The notes under the pieces: generated by a model
Told to the model about the DNA's origin: nothing
Database searches by the model: none
The model's input: only the letters and a program-made list of their open reading frames with translations
Shown here: positions 57,237 through 64,000 of the stretch, piece by piece
Position numbering within the stretch: position 1 is the stretch's first letter
Layout of the letters: each line of letters begins with the position of its first letter
Translations under genes and position numbers: made by a program
From: Halomonas halophila
Lineage (GTDB): Bacteria > Pseudomonadota > Gammaproteobacteria > Pseudomonadales > Halomonadaceae
Length of the DNA: 64,000 nt
Reading direction: 5' to 3'
Assembly: GCF_030406665.1 (NCBI RefSeq)
Contig: NZ_CP129121.1
Coordinates: forward strand, 868,001-932,000

Positions 57237-57290
57237 GGTTCGTTGCGGTTCTAACACGTTCGAGTCGTCATTCGCAGGGAGAGGTTCGCC

Positions 57291-57809
57291 ATGTCCAAGG
57301 AAGGCTCCGTTGCGCCGAAAGAGCGCATCAACATCAAGTACGTTCCCGCCACCGGGGATCAGCAGGCCGAGACCGAGCTGCCCCAGAAGCTGCTGGTGGT
57401 CGGCGACTTCAAGGGCGGCGCCGAGGAAACGCCCATCGAGGAGCGTGATGCCGTCTCGGTGGACAAGAACAACTTCCAGTCCGTGATGCGCGAGGCCGGC
57501 CTTGGGCTGCAGACCAGCGTGCCGAATCGCCTGGAAGAGGGCGCCGAGGAAGACGGCCGTGAGCTGGGCGTCGAGCTCGAGTTCAACTCGCTGCAGGACT
57601 TCTCGCCGGACAGCGTGGCGCGTCAGGTGCCCGAGCTGCGCAAGCTGGTCGAGCTGCGTGAGGCGCTGGTGGCGCTCAAGGGACCGCTGGGCAACGTGCC
57701 GGCCTTCCGCGAGCGCTTGCAGGCGCTGATCGAGAACCCGGAAGCCCGGGACCAGCTGTTGAGCGAGCTCCAGCTGCTCGACGACGAAGCCCCCTCGAAA
57801 GATTCCTGA
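57291..57809 (+). CDS. tssB: T6SS sheath small subunit TssB (VipA)
   Basis: With TssC it forms the contractile sheath. The 172 residues contain RINIKYVPATGDQQAETELPQKLLVVGDFKGG, PIEERDAVSVDKNNFQSVM, and LEFNSLQDFSPDSVARQVPELRKLVELREALVALKGPLGN, which are the family motifs. It is the first gene of the tssBCEFG operon. Confidence 0.95.
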   Translation: MSKEGSVAPKERINIKYVPATGDQQAETELPQKLLVVGDFKGGAEETPIEERDAVSVDKNNFQSVMREAGLGLQTSVPNRLEEGAEEDGRELGVELEFNSLQDFSPDSVARQVPELRKLVELREALVALKGPLGNVPAFRERLQALIENPEARDQLLSELQLLDDEAPSKDS

Positions 57810-57837
57810 TTCCCCGCACGGAGGCGAGGTACGCACC

Positions 57838-59322
57838 ATGACCGAATCGACCCAGACCCAGGCCCAGACTCAGTCCGCCGAGAGCACCGAAGACGTCTCC
57901 CTGCTCGACCAGGTGATGGCCCAGACCCGCATGGCGCCGGCCGACGAAGGCTACGACGTGGCCAAGCAGGGCGTGGCCGCTTTCATCGGCGAGCTGCTCA
58001 AGAGCGACGATGACCAGCAGGTCAACAAGTCGGTCGTCGATCGCATGATCGTCGAGCTGGACCGCAAGATCGGCCACCAGGTGGACGAGATCCTGCACGA
58101 TCAGCAGTTCCAGCACCTGGAGTCGGCCTGGCGTGGCCTCAAGCTGCTGGTCGATCGCACCGACTTCCGCGAGAACATCAAGCTCAACGTGCTGCACGCC
58201 ACCAAGGAAGAGCTGCTCGACGACTTCGAGTTCGCCCCGGAGATCAGCCAGAGCGGGCTCTACCAGCACGTCTACGCGGCCGAATACGGCCAGTTCGGCG
58301 GCGAGCCGGTGGCGGCGATGATCGGTCACTACGACTTCACGCCCTCCACGCCGGACATCAAGCTGCTGCAGTACACCGCCTCGGTGGGTGCCATGTCCCA
58401 CGCGCCCTTCCTGTCCTCGGTGGCGCCGAGCTTCTTCGGCATCGACAGCTTCGAGGAGCTGCCCAACATCAAGGACTTCAAGGCGATCTTCGAGGGGCCC
58501 AAGTACGCCCGCTGGCGCAGCCTGCGCGAATCCGAGGACTCGCGCTACCTGGGCCTCACCGCGCCGCGCTTCCTGCTGCGCACGCCCTACGACCCGGTGG
58601 AGAACCCGGTCAAGTCGTTCCACTACGAGGAGTCGGTCAGCGAGAGCCACGACCACTACCTGTGGGGCAACACCGCCTATCTGCTCGCCGAGCGCCTGAA
58701 CGACAGCTTCGCCAAGTACCGCTGGGCACCGAACATCATCGGCCCGCAGAGCGGCGGCGCGGTGGAGAACCTGCCGGTGCACACCTTCGAGGCCATGGGC
58801 CAGGTGCAGAGCAAGATTCCCACCGAGGTGCTGATCACCGACCGGCGCGAGTTCGAGATGGCCGAGGAAGGCTTCATCTCGCTGACCATGCGCAAGGGCA
58901 GCGACAACGCCGCCTTCTTCTCCGCCAACTCGGTGCAGAAGCCCAAGACTTTCCCCAACACCCCGGAAGGGCGCGAGGCCGAGACCAACTACAAGCTCGG
59001 CACCCAGCTGCCCTACGTGTTCATCGTCAATCGCCTGGCCCACTACATCAAGGTGCTGCAGCGCGAGCAGATCGGCTCCTGGAAGGAGCGCCAGGATCTC
59101 GAGCGCGAGCTCAACACCTGGATCCGCCAGTACGTCGCCGACCAGGAGAACCCGCCGGCCGACGTGCGCAGCCGCCGTCCGCTGCGCGCCGCCTCGGTGC
59201 AGGTCTCCGACGTCGAGGGCGATCCGGGCTGGTATCAGGTGTCGCTGGCGGTGCGTCCGCACTTCAAGTACATGGGTGCCAACTTCGAGCTGTCGCTGGT
59301 GGGACGCCTCGACAAGGACTGA
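57838..59322 (+). CDS. tssC: T6SS sheath large subunit TssC (VipB)
   Basis: 494 residues. HLESAWRGLKLLVDRTDFRENIKLNVL, AEYGQFGGEPVAAMIGHYDF, RFLLRTPYDP, WGNTAYLLAERLNDSFAKY and the C-terminal YQVSLAVRPHFKYMGANFELSLVGRLDKD are the TssC signatures. It is 28 bases after tssB; the Glu-rich N-terminal helix is typical of the TssB-binding part. Confidence 0.96.
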   Translation: MTESTQTQAQTQSAESTEDVSLLDQVMAQTRMAPADEGYDVAKQGVAAFIGELLKSDDDQQVNKSVVDRMIVELDRKIGHQVDEILHDQQFQHLESAWRGLKLLVDRTDFRENIKLNVLHATKEELLDDFEFAPEISQSGLYQHVYAAEYGQFGGEPVAAMIGHYDFTPSTPDIKLLQYTASVGAMSHAPFLSSVAPSFFGIDSFEELPNIKDFKAIFEGPKYARWRSLRESEDSRYLGLTAPRFLLRTPYDPVENPVKSFHYEESVSESHDHYLWGNTAYLLAERLNDSFAKYRWAPNIIGPQSGGAVENLPVHTFEAMGQVQSKIPTEVLITDRREFEMAEEGFISLTMRKGSDNAAFFSANSVQKPKTFPNTPEGREAETNYKLGTQLPYVFIVNRLAHYIKVLQREQIGSWKERQDLERELNTWIRQYVADQENPPADVRSRRPLRAASVQVSDVEGDPGWYQVSLAVRPHFKYMGANFELSLVGRLDKD

Positions 59323-59326
59323 CGTC

Positions 59327-59761
59327 ATGACCGCCTTCAGGGATCGAAGCGGACCTCTCGGCGCCCGACTGTTCGAGCGCCTGTCGACCCCGGCACGTCC
59401 CGTGCCGGAGGGCGACGCGGCGGTCGAGGCCACCCTGGCCTCGATCAAGCGCCATCTGGTCGACCTGCTCAACAGCCATCCGGGGCACAGTGAATGTGCC
59501 CCGGACCTGGGCCTGCTCGATTTCAACGACGCCACGCTCGGCGTGCTCGACCTCGAACTCAAGGTCGAGCGCGCCATCCGCGAGTGCATCGAGCGCTACG
59601 AGCCGCGCGTCCGCCGCGTCCAGGTCGAGACCCTGCCCAACGAGGGCAATCCGCTGCAGCTGCGCTTCCAGGTCCTGGCCATCCTCGATCTGGGGCGCGA
59701 CACGACCCAGACCACCATCGACCTGCTGCTCAACGACAAGCGCTACCAGTGCCTGAACTGA
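59327..59761 (+). CDS. tssE: T6SS baseplate protein TssE
   Basis: A gp25-like baseplate component of 144 residues, with LFERL, SIKRHLVDLLNSHPGHSECAPDLGLLDFND and VERAIRECIERYEPRVRRVQVE. It starts at ATG 59327, four bases after the tssC stop. Confidence 0.93.
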   Translation: MTAFRDRSGPLGARLFERLSTPARPVPEGDAAVEATLASIKRHLVDLLNSHPGHSECAPDLGLLDFNDATLGVLDLELKVERAIRECIERYEPRVRRVQVETLPNEGNPLQLRFQVLAILDLGRDTTQTTIDLLLNDKRYQCLN

Positions 59762-59768
59762 GGCCGAC

Positions 59769-61532
59769 ATGCTGAACCGCTACTACCGGGACGAACTGGA
59801 CTTCCTGAAGCGCCAGGGACGGGAATTCGCCGAAGGCAATCCCGGCCTCAGCCGCTTCCTGTCCGAGCAGAGCACCGACCCCGACGTCGAACGCCTGCTC
59901 GAGGGCTTCGCCTTCCTGTCCGGTCGGCTGCGCGAGAAGGTCGACGACGAGTTTCCCGAGCTGACCCACTCGCTGATCGGCATGCTGTGGCCCAACTACC
60001 TGCGCCCGGTGCCGAGCATGACGATGGTGCAGTTCACCCCGCACTGGCACGGCCTGAGCGCCGCCCAGCCGGTGCCCCGCGGTACCAGCCTGTCCAGCCG
60101 CGAGGTCGAGGGCACCGCTTGCGGCTTTCGCACCTGCCACGAGCTGACGCTCTATCCGCTGGCCCACGACGGCGTCGCGGCGCGTCACTCCCGCGAGGCC
60201 TCGGTGGTCGAGCTGGACCTGGCGGTGCACAGCGACCAGCCGCTCGACGCCCTGGGCGTGGGTGACCTGCGCCTGCACCTCGGCGGCAGCGGCTACACGG
60301 CGCGCACCCTCTACCTGTGGCTGAGCCACTACCTGGCCGGCATCGAGCTCGAGGTCGACGGCCAGCCGATGGCGCTGCCCACGCGGCTGATGGCGCCGGT
60401 GGGCTTCGCCGCCGAGGATGCCCTGCTGCCGTACCCACGCAACGTCTATCAGGGCTACCGCATCCTGCAGGAATATCTGTGCTTCCCCGAGGCCTTCCAG
60501 TTCTTCGACCTGCAGCGGCTCGGCGACTTCCTGCCGTCGCGCCCGGCCCAGCGCCTCAGGCTGCGCTTCACCTTCTCGCGCACCCTGCCGGCGGATGCCC
60601 GGGTCGGCGACGAGAGCCTGGCGCTGTACTGCACGCCGGCGATCAACCTGTTCGAGCATGACGCCGATCCGGTCGATCTCGGCGGCGAGCACAGCGCCTA
60701 CCGCATCCGCCCCAGCAGCCGCTTTCCCGCCCATTACGAGGTGTTCAGCGTCGATGCGGTGGACGGCTGGCTCGAGAGCGAGACCGGCCGCATCCGCGGC
60801 GAGCCGCGCCGCTACGTGCCGTTCGAGAGCTTCGAGCATCAGATCGAGCGCGATCGCGGCCGCGAGGCCCGCTACTACCGGGTGCGGGTGCGCGACAGCC
60901 TGCGCGGCGACGGCTTTGATCACGACATTTCCTTCGTGCGCGGCGACGAGCAGGCTTGCCTGGGGCTGCGCGAGACCATCTCGCTGAGCCTCACCTGCAG
61001 CAACCGCGAGCTGCCCGAGCGGCTGACTGTGGGCGACGTCTGCGTGCCCACCGAGGACAGCCCGGCCTTCGCCGAGTTTCGCAACATCACCCGGCCGACC
61101 CCGGCCATGCGGCCGACCCTGGACGGCAGCCTGCTGTGGACGCTGATCTCCAACCTGTCGCTGAACTACCTGTCGCTGCTCGACCGCGACGCCCTGTGTT
61201 CGGTGCTTCGCGTCTACGACTTCCGCGCCCTGGTCGACCGCCAGGCCGAGCGCATCGCCCAGAAGCGCCTGGCCGGCATCGTCGACATCCAGACCCAGCC
61301 GGTGGACCGGCTGCATCGCGGCCTGCCGGTGCGCGGGCTGCGCTCCGAGATGACCCTGGACCAGGAGGCCTTCGGCGACGAGGGTAGCCTGTTCCTGTTC
61401 GCCAGCGTGCTGGCCCGGTTCTTCTCGCTGTACGCCAGCATCAACTCGTTCCACGAGCTGCACGTCATCAACCTTCATAACCGCGAGCGCTACGCATGGA
61501 CCTTGCAGCCGGGCCAGCAGCCCCTGATGTAG
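59769..61532 (+). CDS. tssF: T6SS baseplate protein TssF
   Basis: 587 residues. The start MLNRYYRDELDFLKRQGREFAEGNPGLSRFL and the internal DPDVERLLEGFAFLSGRLREKVDDEFPELTHSLIGMLWPNYLRPVPSM are characteristic of TssF (VC_A0110/ImpG family). It overlaps tssG by 37 bases. Confidence 0.95.
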   Translation: MLNRYYRDELDFLKRQGREFAEGNPGLSRFLSEQSTDPDVERLLEGFAFLSGRLREKVDDEFPELTHSLIGMLWPNYLRPVPSMTMVQFTPHWHGLSAAQPVPRGTSLSSREVEGTACGFRTCHELTLYPLAHDGVAARHSREASVVELDLAVHSDQPLDALGVGDLRLHLGGSGYTARTLYLWLSHYLAGIELEVDGQPMALPTRLMAPVGFAAEDALLPYPRNVYQGYRILQEYLCFPEAFQFFDLQRLGDFLPSRPAQRLRLRFTFSRTLPADARVGDESLALYCTPAINLFEHDADPVDLGGEHSAYRIRPSSRFPAHYEVFSVDAVDGWLESETGRIRGEPRRYVPFESFEHQIERDRGREARYYRVRVRDSLRGDGFDHDISFVRGDEQACLGLRETISLSLTCSNRELPERLTVGDVCVPTEDSPAFAEFRNITRPTPAMRPTLDGSLLWTLISNLSLNYLSLLDRDALCSVLRVYDFRALVDRQAERIAQKRLAGIVDIQTQPVDRLHRGLPVRGLRSEMTLDQEAFGDEGSLFLFASVLARFFSLYASINSFHELHVINLHNRERYAWTLQPGQQPLM

Positions 61533-62515
61533 CGCTCGCTCCCCTGGTCGACGGGGCCCGGCGCTACGACTTCTATCAGCTGGTGGAGCTGCTCCACCGG
61601 CATCACGGCGACGACCTCGAGGGCGACCGCGAAGCCGACCCGGCCGGCGAGCGCGTGCGCTTCCAGGCCTCGGCCTCGCTGGGCTTCCCGGGCAGCGACA
61701 TCCTCTCGCTGACGCCGCGCCCGGCCGGCCACTACGACATGCGCGTCAGCTTCCTGGGGCTGCAGGGCGCCCAGTCGCCGCTGCCGGGCTACTACCTCGA
61801 GGCGATGGCCCACGCCGAGGCGCATCGCGAGGGCGCGGCCGGCGACTTCCTGAATCTGTTCAACCACCGGGTGCTGTCGCTGCTGCATCGCGGCTGGCGC
61901 AAGTATCGCCACCACGTGCGCTACCAGGACGGCGCGGCGGACGGCTTCTCGGCGGCGATCTTCGCCCTGGTCGGCCTGGCCGACGACCGTCTGCGCGGCG
62001 AGACGCCGATCAACTGGAGCAAGATGCTGGCCTACGCCGGCCTGCTGGCCGGTCGCTCGCGCTCGCCGGACGTGGTGGCGGGCATCGTCGGCCACTGCTT
62101 CGACCTCGACGGCGTCGAGGTCGAGAGCTGGGTGCATCGGCGGGTCGAGATTCCGCCCGACCAGCGCACCCGCACCGGCCTGGGGGCCTCGACCCTGGGC
62201 CAGGACATGATCGCCGGCAGCCGGGTCGACGATATCAGCGGCAAGTTCGCGCTGTGCCTGCACGGGCTCGACCTGGAACGTTTCCGCGACTTCCTGCCCG
62301 ACGGCCGCGATCACCAGGCGCTGCGCACCCTGATGGAGTTCGTGCTGCGCGAGCCCCTGGCCTACGACCTGGAGCTCGAGCTCCTGGAAAGCGAAGTCAG
62401 ACCCATGCGCCTGGGGGAGGGGGGCAGCTGCCAGCTGGGCTGGACCACCTTCGTGCAGCCCGAGGCCCACGCCACGGCCCGGCGCCGTCGGGTAAGCATT
62501 CAGATGACACGGTGA
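61496..62515 (+). CDS. tssG: T6SS baseplate protein TssG
   Basis: 339 residues of the TssG (ImpH) family: YDFYQLVELLHRHH, VRFQASASLGFPGSDI, GLQGAQSPLPGYYLE, DFLNLFNHRVLSLLHRGWRKYR and GLASTLGQD-like LGASTLGQDMIAGSRV. The long overlap with tssF (37 bases) indicates coupled translation; TssF and TssG form the baseplate wedge with TssE and TssK. Confidence 0.95.
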   Translation: MDLAAGPAAPDVALAPLVDGARRYDFYQLVELLHRHHGDDLEGDREADPAGERVRFQASASLGFPGSDILSLTPRPAGHYDMRVSFLGLQGAQSPLPGYYLEAMAHAEAHREGAAGDFLNLFNHRVLSLLHRGWRKYRHHVRYQDGAADGFSAAIFALVGLADDRLRGETPINWSKMLAYAGLLAGRSRSPDVVAGIVGHCFDLDGVEVESWVHRRVEIPPDQRTRTGLGASTLGQDMIAGSRVDDISGKFALCLHGLDLERFRDFLPDGRDHQALRTLMEFVLREPLAYDLELELLESEVRPMRLGEGGSCQLGWTTFVQPEAHATARRRRVSIQMTR

Positions 62516-62519
62516 ACCC

Positions 62520-63842
62520 ATGAACGCGACGCTCTCCCAGCAGCAGGCCATCACCCTGGTGGTCACCAACAGCGAACGGCTCGAGGGCCGTTCCACCAGC
62601 AGTCATGTCTTCCCGGCGGCCGGCGGCACCCTGGGCAGCGCGACGGTCGACGACTGGCTGCTGCAGGACCACGCCGGCCGGGTGCGGCCCGGCCACGCCG
62701 AGATCCAGCGCCTGGACGGGCGCTTCTGCCTGATCGACCGCAGCGGCCAGACCTTCGTCAACCACGCCACCCTGCCGATCGGCCGCGAACGCCGGGTGGC
62801 GCTGCGCGACGGCGACGAGCTGCAGGTGGGCGAGTACCACCTGCGCGTGCACCTGGGCGACCGTCAGGCCGACGCCGCCGGCGTGCAGCCGCTGGCGACC
62901 CTGGTCGACGAGGAACACGAGACCCTCGAGGCCACCGAGATCCTGCCCGCCGAGGCCGCCGCGCCGCGGGCCCAGCACGATCCGCTCGAGGCGCTGGGCG
63001 AGGCCTCTCCCGCCCGGCGGCACCAGGACCCCATGGCCGCGCTGGCCGACGACCCCATGGTCGGCGCGGACGATCATCACCAACTGCTCGATGCCCTGGA
63101 CGGGCAGGGCGGCGCGTCCGGCATGACGGCCGCGCCGAGTAACCGACGCTACGAGGAACCCGACATGGACGAACGGCTGTTGAACGATCTGGAACGCTCG
63201 GTCGGCGAGCAGCTCGAGGATCGCTGGCAGGAACCGGCGGCGGGGGAGGTCGGCCACGTCGGCGCCTCGCCGCTGCTGCAGACCCTCGGCGGCGAGCTGC
63301 GCTTCCGCGACAGCGCCGAGCAGCACGCCTTCCTCGAGGAGGCCGGGCGCACGCTCAAGGCCACGGTGGATGGCCTGCTGGCGCTGCACCAGGTCCATGA
63401 CGGCAGCCGCTATCCGCTGCGCGACCGGCGCCTGCAGCCGATCGAGGACAACCCGCTGCGCCTCGGCCAGTCCTACGAGCAGACCCTGACCACCCTGTTC
63501 GCCGCCCAGCGCAGCCCCGTGCACCTCTCCGCACCGGCGGCGGTGGCCGAGTGCCTCGAGCACCAGCAGCAGCACCAGGCGGCGGTGGAAGAGGCCATCG
63601 GCACCGCGCTGCGCTCGATCCTCGACGCCTTCTCGCCGGATGCGCTGCTGCGCCGCTTCCAGGCCTACCGCGGCGCCGGTCGCCAGGGCGAGGACGAGGA
63701 CGGCTGGGCCTGGGAGATGTATCGCCACTACTACCAGGAGCTCAACTCCGGTCGCCAGCAGGGCTTCGAGAAGCTGTTCTGGGAGGTCTTCGAGCAGGCC
63801 TACGACCAGTCGGTGCGCCGCCAGCAGCGGGAGGGGGCATGA
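62520..63842 (+). CDS. tagH: FHA-domain T6SS protein TagH
   Basis: 440 residues. The N-terminal FHA domain (~20-115) has GGTLGSATVDDWLLQD, RVRPGHAEIQRLDGRFCLIDRSGQTFVN and LRDGDELQVGEYHLRV; a linker rich in Ala/Asp follows, and the C-terminal ~180 residues form the conserved TagH/ImpI domain (ALRSILDAFSPDALLRRF...MYRHYYQEL...EKLFWEVFEQAYDQ). FHA domains bind phosphothreonine, so post-translational control by a TagE/PpkA-type kinase is possible, although none is in the window. Confidence 0.9.
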   Translation: MNATLSQQQAITLVVTNSERLEGRSTSSHVFPAAGGTLGSATVDDWLLQDHAGRVRPGHAEIQRLDGRFCLIDRSGQTFVNHATLPIGRERRVALRDGDELQVGEYHLRVHLGDRQADAAGVQPLATLVDEEHETLEATEILPAEAAAPRAQHDPLEALGEASPARRHQDPMAALADDPMVGADDHHQLLDALDGQGGASGMTAAPSNRRYEEPDMDERLLNDLERSVGEQLEDRWQEPAAGEVGHVGASPLLQTLGGELRFRDSAEQHAFLEEAGRTLKATVDGLLALHQVHDGSRYPLRDRRLQPIEDNPLRLGQSYEQTLTTLFAAQRSPVHLSAPAAVAECLEHQQQHQAAVEEAIGTALRSILDAFSPDALLRRFQAYRGAGRQGEDEDGWAWEMYRHYYQELNSGRQQGFEKLFWEVFEQAYDQSVRRQQREGA

Positions 63843-64000
63843 TCCCCCGCCCGGCCGGGATCGCGCCGCTGGCGCGGGGCCTGGCGCTGGCCGGTGCGCT
63901 GGCGATGCTGGCCGGCTGTGCCTCGACCTTCGAGGCCGCCGGCAAGACCTACGAGGTGATCAAGGATCCCTCGATCCCGGTCGGCTATCCGGAGGATCGC
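63839..64000 (+). CDS. tssJ: T6SS outer-membrane lipoprotein TssJ, 5' part
   Basis: Only the first 54 codons are in the window. A lipoprotein signal with lipobox LAGC (cysteine about residue 27) precedes STFEAAGKTYEVIKDPSIPVGYPEDR. A small lipoprotein after TagH is TssJ in this operon type; it anchors TssM of the membrane complex. The start overlaps the tagH stop (ATGA). Confidence 0.8.
   Translation, partial: MIPRPAGIAPLARGLALAGALAMLAGCASTFEAAGKTYEVIKDPSIPVGYPEDR

Larger units (their letters stand above)
56728..57290 (+). promoter_or_regulatory. regulatory region of the tss operon
   Basis: No gene is evident in these ~560 bases. The first part is GC-rich (probably decayed coding sequence); from about 56870 to 57060 it is AT-rich with T-runs and A-runs. 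It contains a Fur-like box (56871), a perfect inverted repeat (56942), a further small inverted repeat ATGTG-tcgc-CACAT (57070-57083), and a triple GGAGGT (57219). TTGACC (56934-56939) is a possible -35. Confidence 0.55.

Noticed and set aside
57223..57486. ORF starting in the GGAGGT array and overlapping tssB in another frame
   Set aside because: It overlaps the well-supported tssB frame, is Ser/Arg/Pro-rich and has no independent support.

Overview
The window is a GC-rich chromosomal segment from a gammaproteobacterium, most likely a Halomonas-like member of the Halomonadaceae. This is inferred from the very strong GC bias at third codon positions, a highly acidic outer-membrane porin, the long-form LeuA, and Pseudomonas/E. 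coli-type gene neighbourhoods (rppH-ptsP...lgt-thyA; nudF-yqiB-cpdA...yqiA-parE). Genes are mostly tightly packed. Many antisense frames stay open only because of base composition and were left out.

Layout. 1-3.6 kb: 3' end of gshA, then dsbB, rsd and mdh. 3.7-12.9 kb: a HAD phosphatase, rppH-ptsP, an NRDE protein, a membrane-anchored receiver protein, lgt-thyA-folA and a ProQ/FinO-domain protein with a long coiled coil. 13.4-19.7 kb: a porin, two unrecognised exported proteins, a Cache/PAS/GGDEF diguanylate cyclase, an Old Yellow Enzyme and tRNA-Arg(CCU). 19.8-25.7 kb: cmoM-rsmC, an EF-hand protein, greB, a TPR protein and nudF-yqiB-cpdA. 25.8-38.2 kb: cysDN, cmoB/cmoA, pgi, yqiA-parE-parC and serB. 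38.3-40.7 kb: a small conserved gene and leuA behind an elaborate leader. 40.7-45.0 kb: a siderophore locus made of an AraC regulator, a Fur-like box, a TonB-dependent receptor and an esterase. 45.1-48.0 kb: a complete EF-P modification module (epmB, efp, epmA).

48.0-64.0 kb: a type VI secretion system (T6SS). It begins with hcp, preceded by an array of palindromes spaced about 20 bp apart. Next come vgrG, a DUF4123 adaptor, a DUF3304-like membrane protein (probable immunity) and a Tle1-like lipase-fold effector whose nucleophile elbow reads GFDFG instead of GxSxG. A decayed second module follows: a 5'-truncated effector-like gene, an IS481-family insertion in a CTAG site, and a Sel1-like pseudogene with an in-frame stop. 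The structural operon tssB-tssC-tssE-tssF-tssG-tagH-tssJ then runs off the window. A Fur-like box precedes tssB and matches the receptor's box at 15 of 19 positions, so the T6SS may respond to iron.

The most unusual regulatory structure is the leuA leader. An 18-codon Leu-rich leader peptide can pair with, and so hide, the ribosome-binding site of a second 50-codon ORF, and that second ORF reads straight through a perfect 16-bp terminator stem. This suggests a two-step, translation-coupled attenuator. A second genome-scale feature is a family of GAAGCTG/CAGCTTC heptamer hairpins at four intergenic sites, one with 12 perfect tandem copies just upstream of epmA.
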